NCBI RefSeq assembly: GCF_958298935.1
Contig: NC_084943.1
Coordinates: 2,490,001 to 2,554,000 of the forward strand
Source of the DNA: Phragmites australis
Taxonomy: Eukaryota; Streptophyta; Magnoliopsida; Poales; Poaceae
Direction of reading: 5' to 3'
DNA length: 64,000 bases
The notes beneath the pieces are model-generated. The model was not told where the DNA came from and ran no database searches. It saw nothing but the letters and a program-made list of their open reading frames with translations. This document shows positions 1 to 13,484 of this stretch, piece by piece. Position 1 is the first letter of the stretch; each line of letters begins with the position of its first letter. Position numbers and translations under genes: made by a program.

Positions 1-1648
1 TAGAGGACGAAGGCAGTAGCAGTGGACATGGTAGTAGATATGGTCATACCTGCAAGGTGGTTCGTAAGGTGAAGGCTACACGTGCCAGTGGCATTCACAT
101 TGATGAGGTGGTTCAAACCATCAATGTGCCTTATGGTGATGCTTTGCCATCTAGAGGAGGAAGGGGAGCGGCAGCAGGGAGAGGCAAGGGAAAGGTAGTT
201 ACCTCCGGTTCTAGGGCTCAAGGGCAAGAGAAAATAGAGGAAGAGCAAGATGAACAAAGAACTTATGTGCAACCTTTGAAGCTTTACAAGCCATATAATG
301 GTGTAAGATTATTTGAGCTAGGCAGAAGAGTGACTGATTACATGAAAAGGTCTTGCAAGGTGAAAAGGGAAAGATATAAAGATCTATATGCTTATGAGAA
401 AATGTGACAGATCATCGATTTTGGAATGATTTCCAAGTGTATTTCTATGAAACCCTGATCCTCAAAAAGAAGAAGCCGATCACCCTAATGCAATGGATTG
501 ATTAAGACTACATGACTAACAAAAATGATCCTACCTTCAATGAGGTCATTACAGCTTGTGATGATAAAAGGATAAAAAAAATATCATGGCATTGAAATAT
601 GATTGAAGTGATGAGGTCATAACACAATTTAATGCCACTCTCTACTATAACTATGAAGAAAACCAATCAATGTTTTGGATGATCGAAGGAGAGAAATACA
701 AGATAAAATATCAGTCTTTTGCTCGTTTGTTTGGATTTGATGTCCGGGACACAAGCAAAACTAAGATTCATAATGAGCCAAAACTCTCCTTTGAAAAAAA
801 TGGACTTCATGTATAAGAATCGAGGTAAAGTGACTTTTGGCACAACAAAAGGCATGAGGCCATTCTACAAGTGTCTAAACTCCTTGTTCCGTCTCACTTT
901 AGCTCTAAAAAGTGGTGATTCCACTAATATTCAAGGGAATACAAGGTATTTTCTTGCTAGAATGTCTAATGAGGGTGATCCTTTTAGTGTGGTGAACTTT
1001 CTTTGGGAAGAGATACACACTACATCTCACACACCTAGCAGGAGTTGTGCCTATGCACCATATATTATGTTTATGATCGAGAAGGTCACAAAGAAAAATT
1101 TCTTCAAAGAATTGAAGCATGAGCCTTATAGGGTAAGGTTGGTGGGTTCACAATCATCTTCATCTATGCCACCTTCTCCTACAAGGTCATCTCCTAGCGC
1201 AGCACAAAGGGTAGCACCGAGGCGTGCATCTTCCTCATGTGACTCTCCATCCTTTATCAAGAGTGCCCTCAAAACTATATTCAATGTTTACACTCACAAT
1301 GCTGTAGAGATAAAGGAGCACAAAGACAAGACCAATTTAAGGTTGAGGAAGATTGAGGAGAGGCAAAAGACTATTTATACACATTTGAGGATTGAACCTC
1401 ATTGCTCTCTGATTGCCTCCGAAGAAGAAGTAAGTGAGCTCGAAGCTTTTGAAAATCTATGGACTTGGTATGATGAGGCTCAAACTACAACAGAGGGTGT
1501 GGGAACATCTCATGCTCAAGAGGTTGATGAGGAAGAAACCGAGGAAGAGGCTTTGGGTGGTGCTGAGGAAAACTCCCAAGATGATGATGATGGTAGCAGC
1601 AGTGGAGATGGAAATGGAGATGAGGACTATAAAGAGGGCAGCGACTAG
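1..1648 (+). pseudogene. Extra ORF of a SIRE/Maximus-type retrotransposon, broken
   Basis: Remnant of a retrotransposon protein of the 'plant transposon protein' kind (Athila ORF1-like). One open stretch is 57-407. A second is 719-1648 (309 aa) and ends in a very acidic Asp/Glu/Ser/Gly tail. The stretch 400-720 between them reads in another frame with stops but keeps recognisable family sequence (for example FWNDFQVYFYETL and YKIKYQSFARLFGF), so it was once one ORF. The residues around RGGRGAAAGRGKGK (about 51-64 of the first piece) are basic and glycine-rich. It lies just 5' of an LTR in the same orientation, the position of the extra 3' ORF in SIRE-like copia elements. No enzymatic motif is visible. 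The element continues left of the window. Family assignment is by resemblance only. Confidence 0.55.
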
Positions 1649-2234
1649 ATTTTTATCTTTGCTTCTCTTTCCTTTTTGGTGCTTGATGCCAAAGGGGGAG
1701 AGAATGTCTTTATCTTCCCGCTTTCTGTTCTCTGCCTGAATCTGGAGTATCCGGATTCACCCGAAGTATCCAGGTTCTGGGAAATATCTTTTCTCCTTTA
1801 TCTGTTAAAATCTTAATTGTTTCTGTTGGACATCTAAGACTTATTATAATAATATGTGTTAAACTATGTTGTGGTGTGGTAGTTGTAGATCTTTAAATTT
1901 GTAAGACTTTATCTACGATAGTGTGAGATCTTTATAACATTATATGGTGTACTATTTTGTTTCTCTCTTTCTTTTATTATGTGATATACCATGTCATATG
2001 CATCACGAATTATCATGTTCACTCACACTCTTTGCACCCCATAGATGCTAAGATAGGAGGAGCCCTCAATAAAAAAAAATCATTTAAATATGTGCATTTT
2101 ATCTTAAGTTCAAATTTATCCAACGCACACATTTAGAGGGGCCTCATATATATCTTAGAATTCAAAAATCTTTAATTCAATTATCTTTTGTAAGCTTTAA
2201 TCGTGTTGTCATCAATCACCAAAAAGTGAGAGAT
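1649..2234 (+). other. 3' untranslated part of the copia element, ending in a degenerate polypurine tract
   Basis: AT-rich sequence without a gene between the extra ORF and the LTR. A purine-rich block CCAAAGGGGGAGAGAA lies near 1688-1703. A second one, CCAAAAAGTGAGAGAT, directly precedes the LTR start at 2235, which fits a mutated polypurine tract. A short purine/A run lies near 2065. No other feature is seen. Confidence 0.45.
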
Positions 2235-3629
2235 TGAAAGTGAATCTAGGCCCCTATATGGGTTTTGGATAATTGATGACAAACGATTAAGGGACTAATG
2301 AGCTTATTAAAGTTATGAATAGGTTTTAGTCATATCAAAGAAGTTAAATGATGTTGGCGTCCCTTAAAAGGAAAAGAGAAGCGGCATGTAGTCACTTAAT
2401 AGATTTAAATTGATTTTATTTTCAAATTTGAGTATAGGTATACCGTACTATCAAGAGGGATGAGTATAGATAGACTTGAAGATGTTTCAGTGCTCAAAGT
2501 ACCATTTAGACCAAACAAGAGAGACACAAATCACCCCACGAATACCGAGAAGTTTTAAGTCTTAGTCCGTACCCAGAGTCTCCGGGCTGACCCATATACT
2601 CTGGATTACTCAGAGTCTCCGAGTCTAGCTCCGGCAAGGGGGTGTTCGGTTAGGACCCTTGTGTTTTACCGGGAGTCTCCGGGTTGATCCGGATACTCCG
2701 GGATCTATCAGTCATCCGGACCCTCCGTGTTGGGTTCCGGATAGGGCTCTCGGTTACGTTAAAGTGCCAACCCGGATACTCCGGATCAGTAAAACAAACA
2801 CTGTAACGACTTAGGGGAAGAGTATAAATACCCCCCCCCCCCCTGTCCATTTAAGTGATGCTGTTGCTGAGCCAACTCGAGACAAACACATTCATAGCCA
2901 TTCAATAGCCCTCCTAACTCCTTTAATACATCAAATCTTGCAAGGTTTTGAGAGTTAGGTTGGGAAAGTGAGATTAAGTACTAGTGAGCATAAATCCATC
3001 TTTTGAGCACTTGGGTTCGTCATGAAGCCGTCGATTCGCGTTCGCTACTCTTCGAGCTTGGAGCTTCTAGATTGCGGTATCACCCGGAGAGCACCCAAGC
3101 TTTTGGGGTGCCTCGGGAAGTTTGTGAAGATCATCCTCGCCTCCGCAAGGGAAGAGGAAGCTTTGAGTAAGTCCAAGCTCGATCTTTGTGGTCGTTTGGT
3201 GAGGATAAGGGTTGAAAGAGACCTTGCTCTTGTGAGCACCTCAACGGAGACGTATGATTGTTTGATCTGAGCTTCGAGAAATAAATTCTTGTCTCCTTTA
3301 CCTTCTTGCATTCTTTCTCGTTTTAGTTGATCTTTTGAGAAAGTTGTCCGATCTATATGTTTGCGAGTTTGTAGATGTAGGGGTTGGTGAAATTGTCCTT
3401 AAGCTTCCTTTGAAACCTGTGGTAATCCTAGGATTCAACTAGACTTGCTTAGGTGTTGTTAGTTTTCGATTTCCTGTTTCATCTAGACTGTTCGAGTTAA
3501 GTTTAGAGCATCCGGACATCGGAGTCTCTGGATTGACCCAGAGTATCCGGAACCTGTAATCCGCTGTGAAGTTTTAATTTTCAGAAAACGCCTATTCACC
3601 CTCTCTCTATACGACATCACGTACATTCA
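2235..3629 (+). repeat. 3' LTR of the SIRE/Maximus-type copia element
   Basis: Begins TGAAAGTGAATCTAGGCCCC and ends in ACATTCA, matching the TGAAAG...TTCA ends of grass SIRE/Maximus LTRs. The late segment TATTCACCCTCTCTCTA is a hallmark close to the 3' end of these LTRs. A TATA box lies at 2823-2830. Many short copies of a GGATACTCCGG / GAGTCTCCGGG motif occur at 2575-2790 and 3505-3560. The open reading frames inside are fortuitous. The 5' LTR lies outside the window, so no target duplication can be tested. Confidence 0.65.
2823..2830 (+). promoter_or_regulatory. TATA box of the copia LTR
   Basis: TATAAATA followed at once by a run of about 14 C. It lies mid-LTR, the expected place of the U3/R boundary, and shows that the LTR is transcribed on the plus strand. 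Confidence 0.5.
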
Positions 3630-4470
3630 CTTAATAGCACCCGCTATAGCGGTCTTACAAGCGCTATGTTCGCGTGCCATGCCTTTGGCCTCTACGTTGT
3701 CTACTTCAAAAAGTAAGACCATTACCGTTGCTTTTACAGTACAGCTTGCAATTTTGTCATAACTTGTGCCTGAGATTACTTGTGTGTTGTTATTGCAGAT
3801 AAATTGTATGCTTCAGTGGGTATGATGCTCTATGATGAAAACAGGCTAAGTGTGACGTGTGTAATAGCCTAGACCATATTCTAGGGTTTAGTTGATAATT
3901 GTTGATAGCCTTACTGTTCAAATTACATATTCTTTATGTTGGCTATTAATTGGTGGTTTAGGGTTATTCTTACTGTTTCTACAGAACTGCACTATTGGTA
4001 TATCCTAATTAGATAATTGTCTAGACATTAATCTTGATGAACTAAAACTTAGAATATATGATAGATTCTGTCACTCTAGTATAGGATCTTAGATAAACTA
4101 TTTTGGCGTTGAAAGACTGTTAATTTGGTAACCCGTGCTAAGAGCCATTTAATTAAACTAAAATATTAGTTGATATGTTTCTAGTGGTTTTCCACTACTC
4201 ATGTCGATAGCCATGTGTTGATATCATTGTGAATATCAGTAGTATTGTCCTCGTTTTACATATATTTAAAATGTTCATGTTCATGTGTGTGATTATCATA
4301 TATGGCGTTCATGCCTTTGAATATATGTTTAAATTAGAAATTATGTTAATCGAAATGTTGCTAAAAGCCACTTTAAAACAACATATATTGCCGAGTTGCC
4401 GTTGCCTAGCAGTCCGGAACACTGCATCCCATGAGGTAAGGTGGAGGACTAGCTAGCTCTGGGAACTAGC
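3630..4470. other. Intergenic, no gene seen
   Basis: AT-rich sequence between the LTR end and the duplicated peroxidase segment. The 75-codon open frame at 4229-4456 has no recognisable motif and looks fortuitous. Confidence 0.5.
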
Positions 4471-4874
4471 TAGTGTACTCCGATCCAATGCCCATCCAAT
4501 AGCAACTTTTGTATCTCGTGGCGAAAGTATGGTGCAAGCAGCTGTACTTGCATTGTCTGACCTCAACACTCAACTGGTCATTAAGGAAAAATGAAAACAA
4601 TGTATATATGCTCAGTTCTTTGAACATTCTTCGTGTTGACAATAGTGCCTGACAACATGTGTTGCTGGACAGATTAACATTAAAGATATATTGAGATATT
4701 CAGATCGGCCGAAAGGGTAAGGCAGGCAGCATGGTCCAATCATTCTGCTTATCAACGGATTGAGATACTACATTTGACAAGATTGGACTCCTTACGGAAT
4801 GTTGAAGTGGGCGGTAAGGTGTTGTCCTACGCCAGTAGATAATAGCTATTATAATTGGTATAATGTATATGGTT

Positions 4875-5130
4875 TTGAATTGAGTTCTAAGACTATGTCT
4901 AAAGGATTTCTGTTGTGGGTGAAAATTCTGCTGTGAAGGGATTTTTTTTCTTTCAGCGTTCAAATAGTTTTTTTTTCACGGTTTCTGTTATGAAGGGATT
5001 CTCAGAATATTTCCTTTAAGATATGATTCTCTCCTTTCCCTTCACGATTCCTCTTGAAGTGAAGCTGTTGGAGATAAGAGAAAATAAAAGAAATGAGAAC
5101 GAGAAATATAGTTGGAGATGTTCTAAGATA
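4875..5130. mobile_element. MITE-like repeat, copy 1
   Basis: Shares a long series of blocks with 61740-61985: TTCTGTTATGAAGGGATTCTCA, GAAGTGAAGCTGTTGGAGAT, AGAGAAAATAAAAG and ATATAGTTGGAGATGTTCT. The outer ends are imperfect inverted repeats (TCTAAGACTATGTCTAAAGG against the complement of CTCCAACTATAT at the right). The centre is itself palindromic. This fits a short non-autonomous DNA transposon. Exact ends and target duplication are not resolved. Confidence 0.5.
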
Positions 5131-5760
5131 AAATAAATAACATTAGCATATATACTGTTCCGGATGGAGAGAGGGGAAGAGAATAAAATGGTGGGAGAGA
5201 GAAATAAAATTTTATTTTTTACTATCAGGTCACAAGCTTATTACGGACAGTAAGTGTTTTTTTCTTACTGTTGGGTTCTACTGTGCTTTTGACCGGGTAG
5301 TAAGATCTTTCTGGATGTGCTTAGGTGCATGCATGCAGGCGAATCCCTGCCTAACTTAACTAGCTAGTATTCCTACTACTAGCTTCGTTGCTCGATCTCA
5401 AGGCAACTTTAGGTAGACAGATCGACAGGCTGTTGGTTTTGGTCAAATTAGGTAGATAGACAGAGAGAGAGAGAGACGTTGCGCCACATGCATATGCTTG
5501 TTCCTTCTGAGAACCACATGGAAGGTTTTGTTTGCATATTTCACGGCATTTTTCTCATGCAAAATATATTAAACTAAAGAAATTCTGTGTAGAGAACAAA
5601 TGACGTACAGATTAGTTATTTCAACATACATATGGGAACATTGGTACAGGTAGAACACATATAATGATTTCACAATTGTGCGAATAAAAACGGACAGATT
5701 ACAAACTTGCAAGATAGTATATTAATTGATAAGGTCTCAATAGACTGTGTGTATCGCCTC

Positions 5761-7661
<1,901 letters not shown>

Positions 7662-7763
7662 GAGGCAGGCCGATCAATGGATGCAGCTGCAGCTATTCTC
7701 TGGTGCAGTTGCAGCAAGCTGAGATGCAGTGCGTGTCTTGCCTGGAAGTAGCTGGGACGACGA

Positions 7764-7771
7764 TATTTATA
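7764..7771 (-). promoter_or_regulatory. TATA box of PRX-A
   Basis: TATAAATA on the minus strand, about 100 bp upstream of the PRX-A start codon at 7661. The spacing suits a plant core promoter with a moderate 5' leader. Confidence 0.65.
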
Positions 7772-8430
7772 GCAGAAAGACCTGGACTTGGTTTGTGTAA
7801 ACTATTCGAACACTCGAAATGAATTAATCAAACCAAATATGATTAGATTACATCATGTATCATCTTCGCCTACTCCGTTGGACTTTGAGTTGAAAAGCAA
7901 TCGGATCGGTCGGTCGACCAGATGAAGGGCGTTGGCAGCGAGCGCAGGACTGTTCACGCGTTTGACACAAGACCATATGCCCATATGTGTTGCGTGCCAG
8001 CACCTGCTGGGAGTTGGCAGTAGAATGAGGCCTCTGATTGCCGGCCAGCCAGGAAAGGATGGCACAAAACAATATAGTAACATTGTGCACACACCATGCA
8101 TCACTGAAGGTACAGTGCATGGAACTGCGTGCCCCTTCTCTTAGGGACGGACGCCTTCTGCTATAGTGCTTGCTACTATCTGTTTATCTGGATGCGTTCC
8201 CGGTAAATTTGCTGGACCTGATCAGGTTTTTCATCAACGGTTGCAGATAGTTGCGTGCGACGGGGAGAAGCTCTCTCTCTCTCTCTAAAAATCATACAAG
8301 GCATGCACGAGACATGGTCAAACTTGTATGACTAGCATCTAAGAGGAACCATAATGAGATAAAAAACGGGGTAAGCAATAAATACTTGTTTATTTATTGG
8401 TTACTATCCGGTAGGAAGCACTGTGACTCA
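7772..8430. other. PRX-A upstream region, no second gene seen
   Basis: Promoter-side sequence of PRX-A, largely shared with 38.09-38.89 kb. It contains a short (CT)n run at about 8274-8287. Overlapping open frames at 7853-8144 on both strands have no family signature and are rejected as genes. Confidence 0.5.
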
Positions 8431-8748
8431 TAACATAAAGCCAGTCTTACGGCTATTACCGGCTATGTACAAATAAAATATATTATCTCTGATTTGGTAA
8501 TATTTATAAAGAATAAAGAAAGTAAGATAGTTGGTTGTTGCCTTCCTGCCGTTGACTATTAGCCATTGCCTTCCGGCCATTGCATTCTAGTACGAAGTGC
8601 TCCAGCTTCTTCCTACAAAACAGAGACATATCGAAAATAAAAAAAAGCAGCTCTAAATTTCATCAAACACTACTAGATGAAATAGATCCCTCCATTAGAG
8701 ATTTCATAAACTTGCTAAACCAAGTTTTCTCAAACCAACTTCGTATCA

Positions 8749-9881
8749 ATGCTAGCCAAAAGCTCCCCTCCTACTCCATTCCCTATAACTTTCCCCCAAT
8801 CTCAGTTCTCCCAATACTCAGTACCTAATTTTCAGAACTTTCACCCTTTTAGTCCTCGTGGCAACTATCATCCATATAGTCATTCTCCTCCAAGCTTTCA
8901 TGGTGTTCATCAGCAAGGGAGTTGGTTACAATCTACTCAAATCAGGTTTCAAGGTTTCAGACCTCAAGAAAGTTTGGTGCACTCACCAAATCAAGTGTTT
9001 GGAGCTGCAGCCAACACTTTTTCCTATGGATCAGAATTAACCTCTCCATGTCCTGCAAGATAGCAAGAGAAACAGCCGGTTAACATCAAAGATTCAAGCG
9101 AGAACAGTGAAGAGGGAGGTAGGAGAGGGACACGCATCAACGGGACTGAAGAGGAAAACCTACGACTACTTAGTTCTTGGTTGAACAACTCTATTGATCC
9201 CATAGATGACATCGATAAAAAGTCAGATTACTATTGGAAGGCTATAGCTACAGAGTTTAACATCAATATGCCTAATAATGGCCACAAATGGACCATCGTG
9301 CAATGCAATATACATTGGATGTTGTTAAGAGGGATTTTGCAAAGTTTGGTGGGATTTATTCTCGAGTTAGAAGAACCTACTACAGTGGACAATCTGATGA
9401 CATGGTCATGGAGAAAGCACATAAGTGGTACAAAAAAGAAAACCAGAAGAAACGTTTCACTTTAGAGTATATGTGGACGGAACTCAAGGATCAACCTAAA
9501 TGGTGTAGAGTCCTCCAAGAGGATAGTAAGAATAAGATGACTAAGATTTTTGAATCAGGAGCACACACTTCATCATCCAACCAAGACACTGAGGAAGAAA
9601 CCGTGAGAAAAGAGAAGCGGCCTGAGGGGCAGAAGAAAGCAAAAGGGAGGCTAAAAGGGAAAGGAAAAAGTGCCGCACCATCTCCTTTAGGGGACCAGCC
9701 ATGTCAAAACACGATTCTCTTTCATGATGTAGTTACAATTAGAGTAGCAGTATTGGTGAAATCTACAGAAGCAACGACAAAATCACCAAAAGCAAAAAAA
9801 AAAAAAAAAGGAACGGATCAGGATGGAAAAGTATCAGACATACTTAAAACTATTGGACAAAGATACATCGAATTTGAGTGA
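8749..9881 (+). pseudogene. PIF/Harbinger ORF1 (Myb/trihelix-like DNA-binding protein), frameshifted
   Basis: In PIF/Harbinger elements this protein binds the transposon ends and helps import the transposase. The N-terminal part is Pro/Ser/Phe/Gln-rich (8749-9060) and is closed by a stop at 9061. The same frame continues at 9181 with LLSSWLNNSIDPIDDIDKKS, the start of the Myb-like region, followed by YYWKAIATEFN. A frameshift near 9300 moves the reading to 9288-9881, where YYSGQSDDMVMEKAHKWYKK and FTLEYMWTELKDQPKW continue the family pattern. The C-terminus is Lys-rich with a poly-A run near 9797. With a stop and a frameshift it cannot make the full protein. Confidence 0.65.
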
Positions 9882-9940
9882 AACAAAATTGAAGAGGCAT
9901 GAAGGTGTCTTGGACCAGTTAGCTAAGGAAATTGTCGAGT

Positions 9941-10065
9941 ATTAAATGAGCAGCAAGTAATGTATCGTGTAATATTGATGTTACTTATATTACAGTAATT
10001 ACTAAGGATTAAATGAGCAACAAGTAATGTATCGTGTAATATTGATGTTACTTATATTACAGTAT
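9941..10065 (+). repeat. 67-bp tandem duplication inside the Harbinger element
   Basis: ATTAAATGAGCAGCAAGTAA starts at 9941 and recurs at 10008 as ATTAAATGAGCAACAAGTAA. Both are followed by the same TGTATCGTGTAATATTGATG stretch. One mismatch is seen in the first 20 bases, so the duplication is fairly recent. It lies in the spacer between the two ORFs. Confidence 0.8.
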
Positions 10066-10274
10066 TGTATCTTAATGTTACCTGAATGCATATGCAGTAC
10101 TAAAAATTAGCACAACTACACCATATAAAAAACTAACTGTTGCAAGACAAACAAAATTTAAGAGGTACATGTTGGAATACTGACAAAACAAAGAACTAGC
10201 TATTACAAACTAGCCGTTGGTATACAAATAAAAGCTAAAACTAGTCGTTGGAATGTATCATCTACAAATAGGAG

Positions 10275-11679
10275 ATGCAGTTCAGCAAGACACCACTCAC
10301 TCATTCTCACTTTGCACTTCCTTCAACTTCATCCCAACATCCCATCCCACTACCAACAAAAATGTCTACCAAGTCACAAGATGAATCTAATCATTTAGAT
10401 GACTCTATCATTAGTGACAAAGTTGAAGAGCTGATGAGGGAAGAAATCAATGGCACTATTGAGGCTCAAATTGAAGCGCAACTGCAAGCACAACCAGCCG
10501 GTGCCTCTAATCAGCGTGGGGGCTACAAACGGAGGTACATCAATAGAGATCACGAAGGTGACCACAATAGATTGTTTGCTAAATATTTTTCAGACAATCC
10601 TTTGTACATCGATGATCAGTTTCATAAGAGATTTCGCATGAGAAGGCATCTATCTTTACGCATTGTTGAAGCTCTTGGCGTTTGGTCTCCATATTTTCAT
10701 CTTAGACGAGATGCATTTGGCAAGGTGGGGCTATCACCGCTGCAGAAATGCACGGCTGCCATCCGAATGTTGGCATATGGTTCACCAGCTAATCTAATGG
10801 ATGAGTGTGGGGTTGCAGGAAGAACAACAATGGAGTGCATGATCAGTTTTGTTTAAGGTGTGAGACATATATTTGGTCAACAGTATCTTCGCAAGCCTAC
10901 AGAAGAGGATATTCAACATTACTTCAATTAGGAGAGGCACATGGATTTTCTAGAATGTTGGGTAGTCTTGGGAGTGGCAAAATTTCCCGGTTGCATGGAA
11001 GGGACAATTCACACATGGTGATTCTGGAGTACCCACTATCATGCTTGAGGCAATCGTCTCTGCTCACATATGGATTTGGCATGCATTTTTTGGTGTTGCT
11101 GTTCAAACAATAACATCAATGTGTTGGACCAGTCACCATTATTCACCGAAGTGCTACAAGGAAAAGCACCTACTGTTTAGTTTATGGTTAACGAGACAGA
11201 ATATAACATGGGATATTATCTAGCTGATGGTATTTATCTAGAGTTGACAGCATTTGCCAAAACAATCACCAGACCTCAAAAGCGATAAGGTCAAATTGTA
11301 TGCAAAGCATCAAGAATGAGCAAGAAAAAATGCCAAACGAGCTTTTGGGGTTTTGCAGAAATGTTGGGCCATCATACGTCAGCCATCACGTCTTTGGGAA
11401 AGGGAAGAACTTGCAGATATTATGTTTGCATGTGTTATTTTACACAACATGATAGTTGAGGATGAGAGAGACTCCTATGTGATACCCGATGACAACACAT
11501 ATGAACAAGGACAATTTTCCACTCAAATAGCAGGACTTGAGAAGGGCCCAATCTATGGATTTACAGAGGTCCTTGATAAAAACATGGAAATTCATGATCA
11601 AGCGACCCATCGACATCTCAAGGAAGATTTGATAGAGCACACATGGCAAAAACTTGGTGCTCAGCAACAACAAAATTAG
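10275..11679 (+). pseudogene. PIF/Harbinger transposase (DDE_Tnp_4 type), inactivated
   Basis: The best start is ATG 10362 (MSTKSQDESNH) or 10275. 10275-10856 encodes the N-terminal half with FRMRRHLSLRIVEAL and CTAAIRMLAYGSPANLMDEC, typical of plant PIF transposases. A stop at 10854 and frameshifts follow. Pieces of the catalytic domain remain: IWIWHAFFG (near 11070), AKRAFGVLQKCWAIIRQPSR (near 11335) and FACVILHNMIVEDERD (near 11430). The family usually has an acidic residue just before LWIWHAFFG and a Glu in VERAFGVLQ. Here these read His-Ile and Ala-Lys-Arg, and the DCMHW block around the first Asp is not recognisable. All three catalytic acids therefore seem lost. Confidence 0.75.
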
Positions 11680-13484
11680 AGTCTATTAGTTAACCATCAA
11701 ATTTAGAGTTTACATGTTTGCTTCAGTACTTGTATTTGTAACTGAGCTTTACTACTTAGTCATTTCAGTAGAAGTATGTACTAGTACAATACTCATCCCT
11801 TAAGCACTGAAGCACTAAGTCCTTTTCAATAGATCTATACCTTCTTCAGGTTTTAAAGCAAGTTTAATAATACATGGTACATGATATTTTGATGTTAACA
11901 ACAAATACACCCTAAATAATGCACACAAGAATAAACAATTGGCAAAAGTACAAAATGCATTAGAACTACTGAAATAAAGATGTAGACTATCATCTTATTA
12001 TACAACCACTCACTCCATGAAGGGGCTTTGCATAGAGGTGAAACCAACATTAGGCCAAGAACACTCTTCATGAAGCTGTTAATTAGAGTAGCAGCGTTGG
12101 TGAAATCAGCGGAAGCAATGGCAAAATCAGCAGAAGCAAGAAAGGAATAGACTAGGATGGAAAAGTACCAGACATACTGGGTTTGTATTTGTAACTGAGA
12201 TTTACTACTTTGTCATCAGATAAGAAATGTTTGAATACATCATGCCTTCTTTTCAGTTCTATTCTTAAGAATTGCACTAGCACAAATACGTACTGAATCA
12301 AAACATCAGCAGGGAGCTACAAGCACAACAATCACATGACGATGCACACATATACCACTATCTCACGGCATGAGTACTTGCACACAACAAATCATGAGTC
12401 AACCAGCCGACAGACCACATGCACGAGGAAGAGGCTAGCTAGGCTTACCGATGATCCAATCTTGCTGATCTACACCGACAACTGCAACAGTCACTTGAAT
12501 CGCTTGGCCCTCTTTCTCATCTTCCTTCTGCTTCGACAGGCCCAGGAAGCCCCCATCCAGAGTACATGGCCGCGAGATGCAGACGAGACCAGCTAGAATG
12601 ATTCACCAGGCGATGGGGGTGCACGCGATGATGATCACCAACGCGGTAGCTATCCAGTCCAGCGGTGCTCGTTGGCGCGCATGAGCTCAGTGCCCAAACA
12701 TGGTGGCCAGCCTGGTTGAGACCTGATCTGAGAGATGGGCTACAATCTGGCGAGGAGGACACAGAAAGCACACCTCTACAGAGAGCAGTAGTGGGGTTGG
12801 GGGGCGGGGACAATGAGCGAGATAGACGAGTAGAAGGGGGAGGAGACCGTCGAATTTGGAGCTACGACGGTGAGAGCGAGATAGAATCGAGGGAGGAATT
12901 GGGGATCGAGGAAGCTCCTCGCGGGAACGGGTCGCAGGAGGTCGGAGAGGGGCGATTTTTTTACTCCAAACAGGCCCACTTTATTTCCCACCGCATTGTG
13001 GACGTCAGTCACAACTAATACTGTTGATCGTGGGTCCCACCCTTCTTACCGATTTGGGCAAGATACATTGCCCTTGCTCTAAGCTAAACTAGCAAGTAGG
13101 AAAATAGCGCGGCTACACATGTTAAGTATATTTTATTAGCATTAATTGTGAATTTATTGACAAACAAATGATTACACATGTAAACGTCATGGATAAGCAT
13201 ATAAAATTTCAAAGCCAAACTTGACTTTGTTAGTGACATATAAAATTGATATAACGCGGAGGAAAAAGCAAAAATACACCACATTAATATTTTTGTCCTT
13301 TTATTTACTCTTTCTTCGAGATTTGTCAATTTTATATCTCATAAATGAAAATTGACAATTCAACTAAGTATAAATTCCGCTTTCAAGGTGTTACATATAA
13401 TAGATCTCCAAATTAGTTCTCTAGTTGTACAAAATATTCAATCTATCATGCTCTCTTTCCTCTAAAATCGCATCGGTTAGCTAC
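11680..13484. other. 3' part and flank of the Harbinger element, no gene seen
   Basis: The segment 12085-12175 repeats the segment 9737-9845 of ORF1 (shared ATTAGAGTAGCAG, GGTGAAATC and GATGGAAAAGTA), an internal duplication. 12180-12215 resembles 11727-11760. 12500-12960 is GC-richer with overlapping open frames on both strands and no family signature. 13090-13484 is AT-rich and featureless, ending at the target site of the Tat element. Confidence 0.45.

Larger units (their letters stand above)
8430..13085 (+). mobile_element. Decayed PIF/Harbinger DNA transposon
   Basis: Interval holding the two characteristic PIF/Harbinger genes in the same orientation: a Myb/trihelix-like ORF1 (about 8749-9881) and a DDE transposase (10275-11679), both broken. 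The preceding CGTTGG/GCCGTTG-rich stretches (8545-8580 and 10200-10260) resemble leader regions of these elements. The element interrupts the peroxidase-linked segmental duplication. The ends are approximate: I could not find a convincing terminal inverted repeat with TTA/TAA target duplication. Confidence 0.6.

Noticed and set aside
7853..8144. Overlapping small open frames upstream of PRX-A
   Set aside because: Three frames on both strands cover the same bases, none has a domain, and the region is promoter-side sequence shared with copy B.
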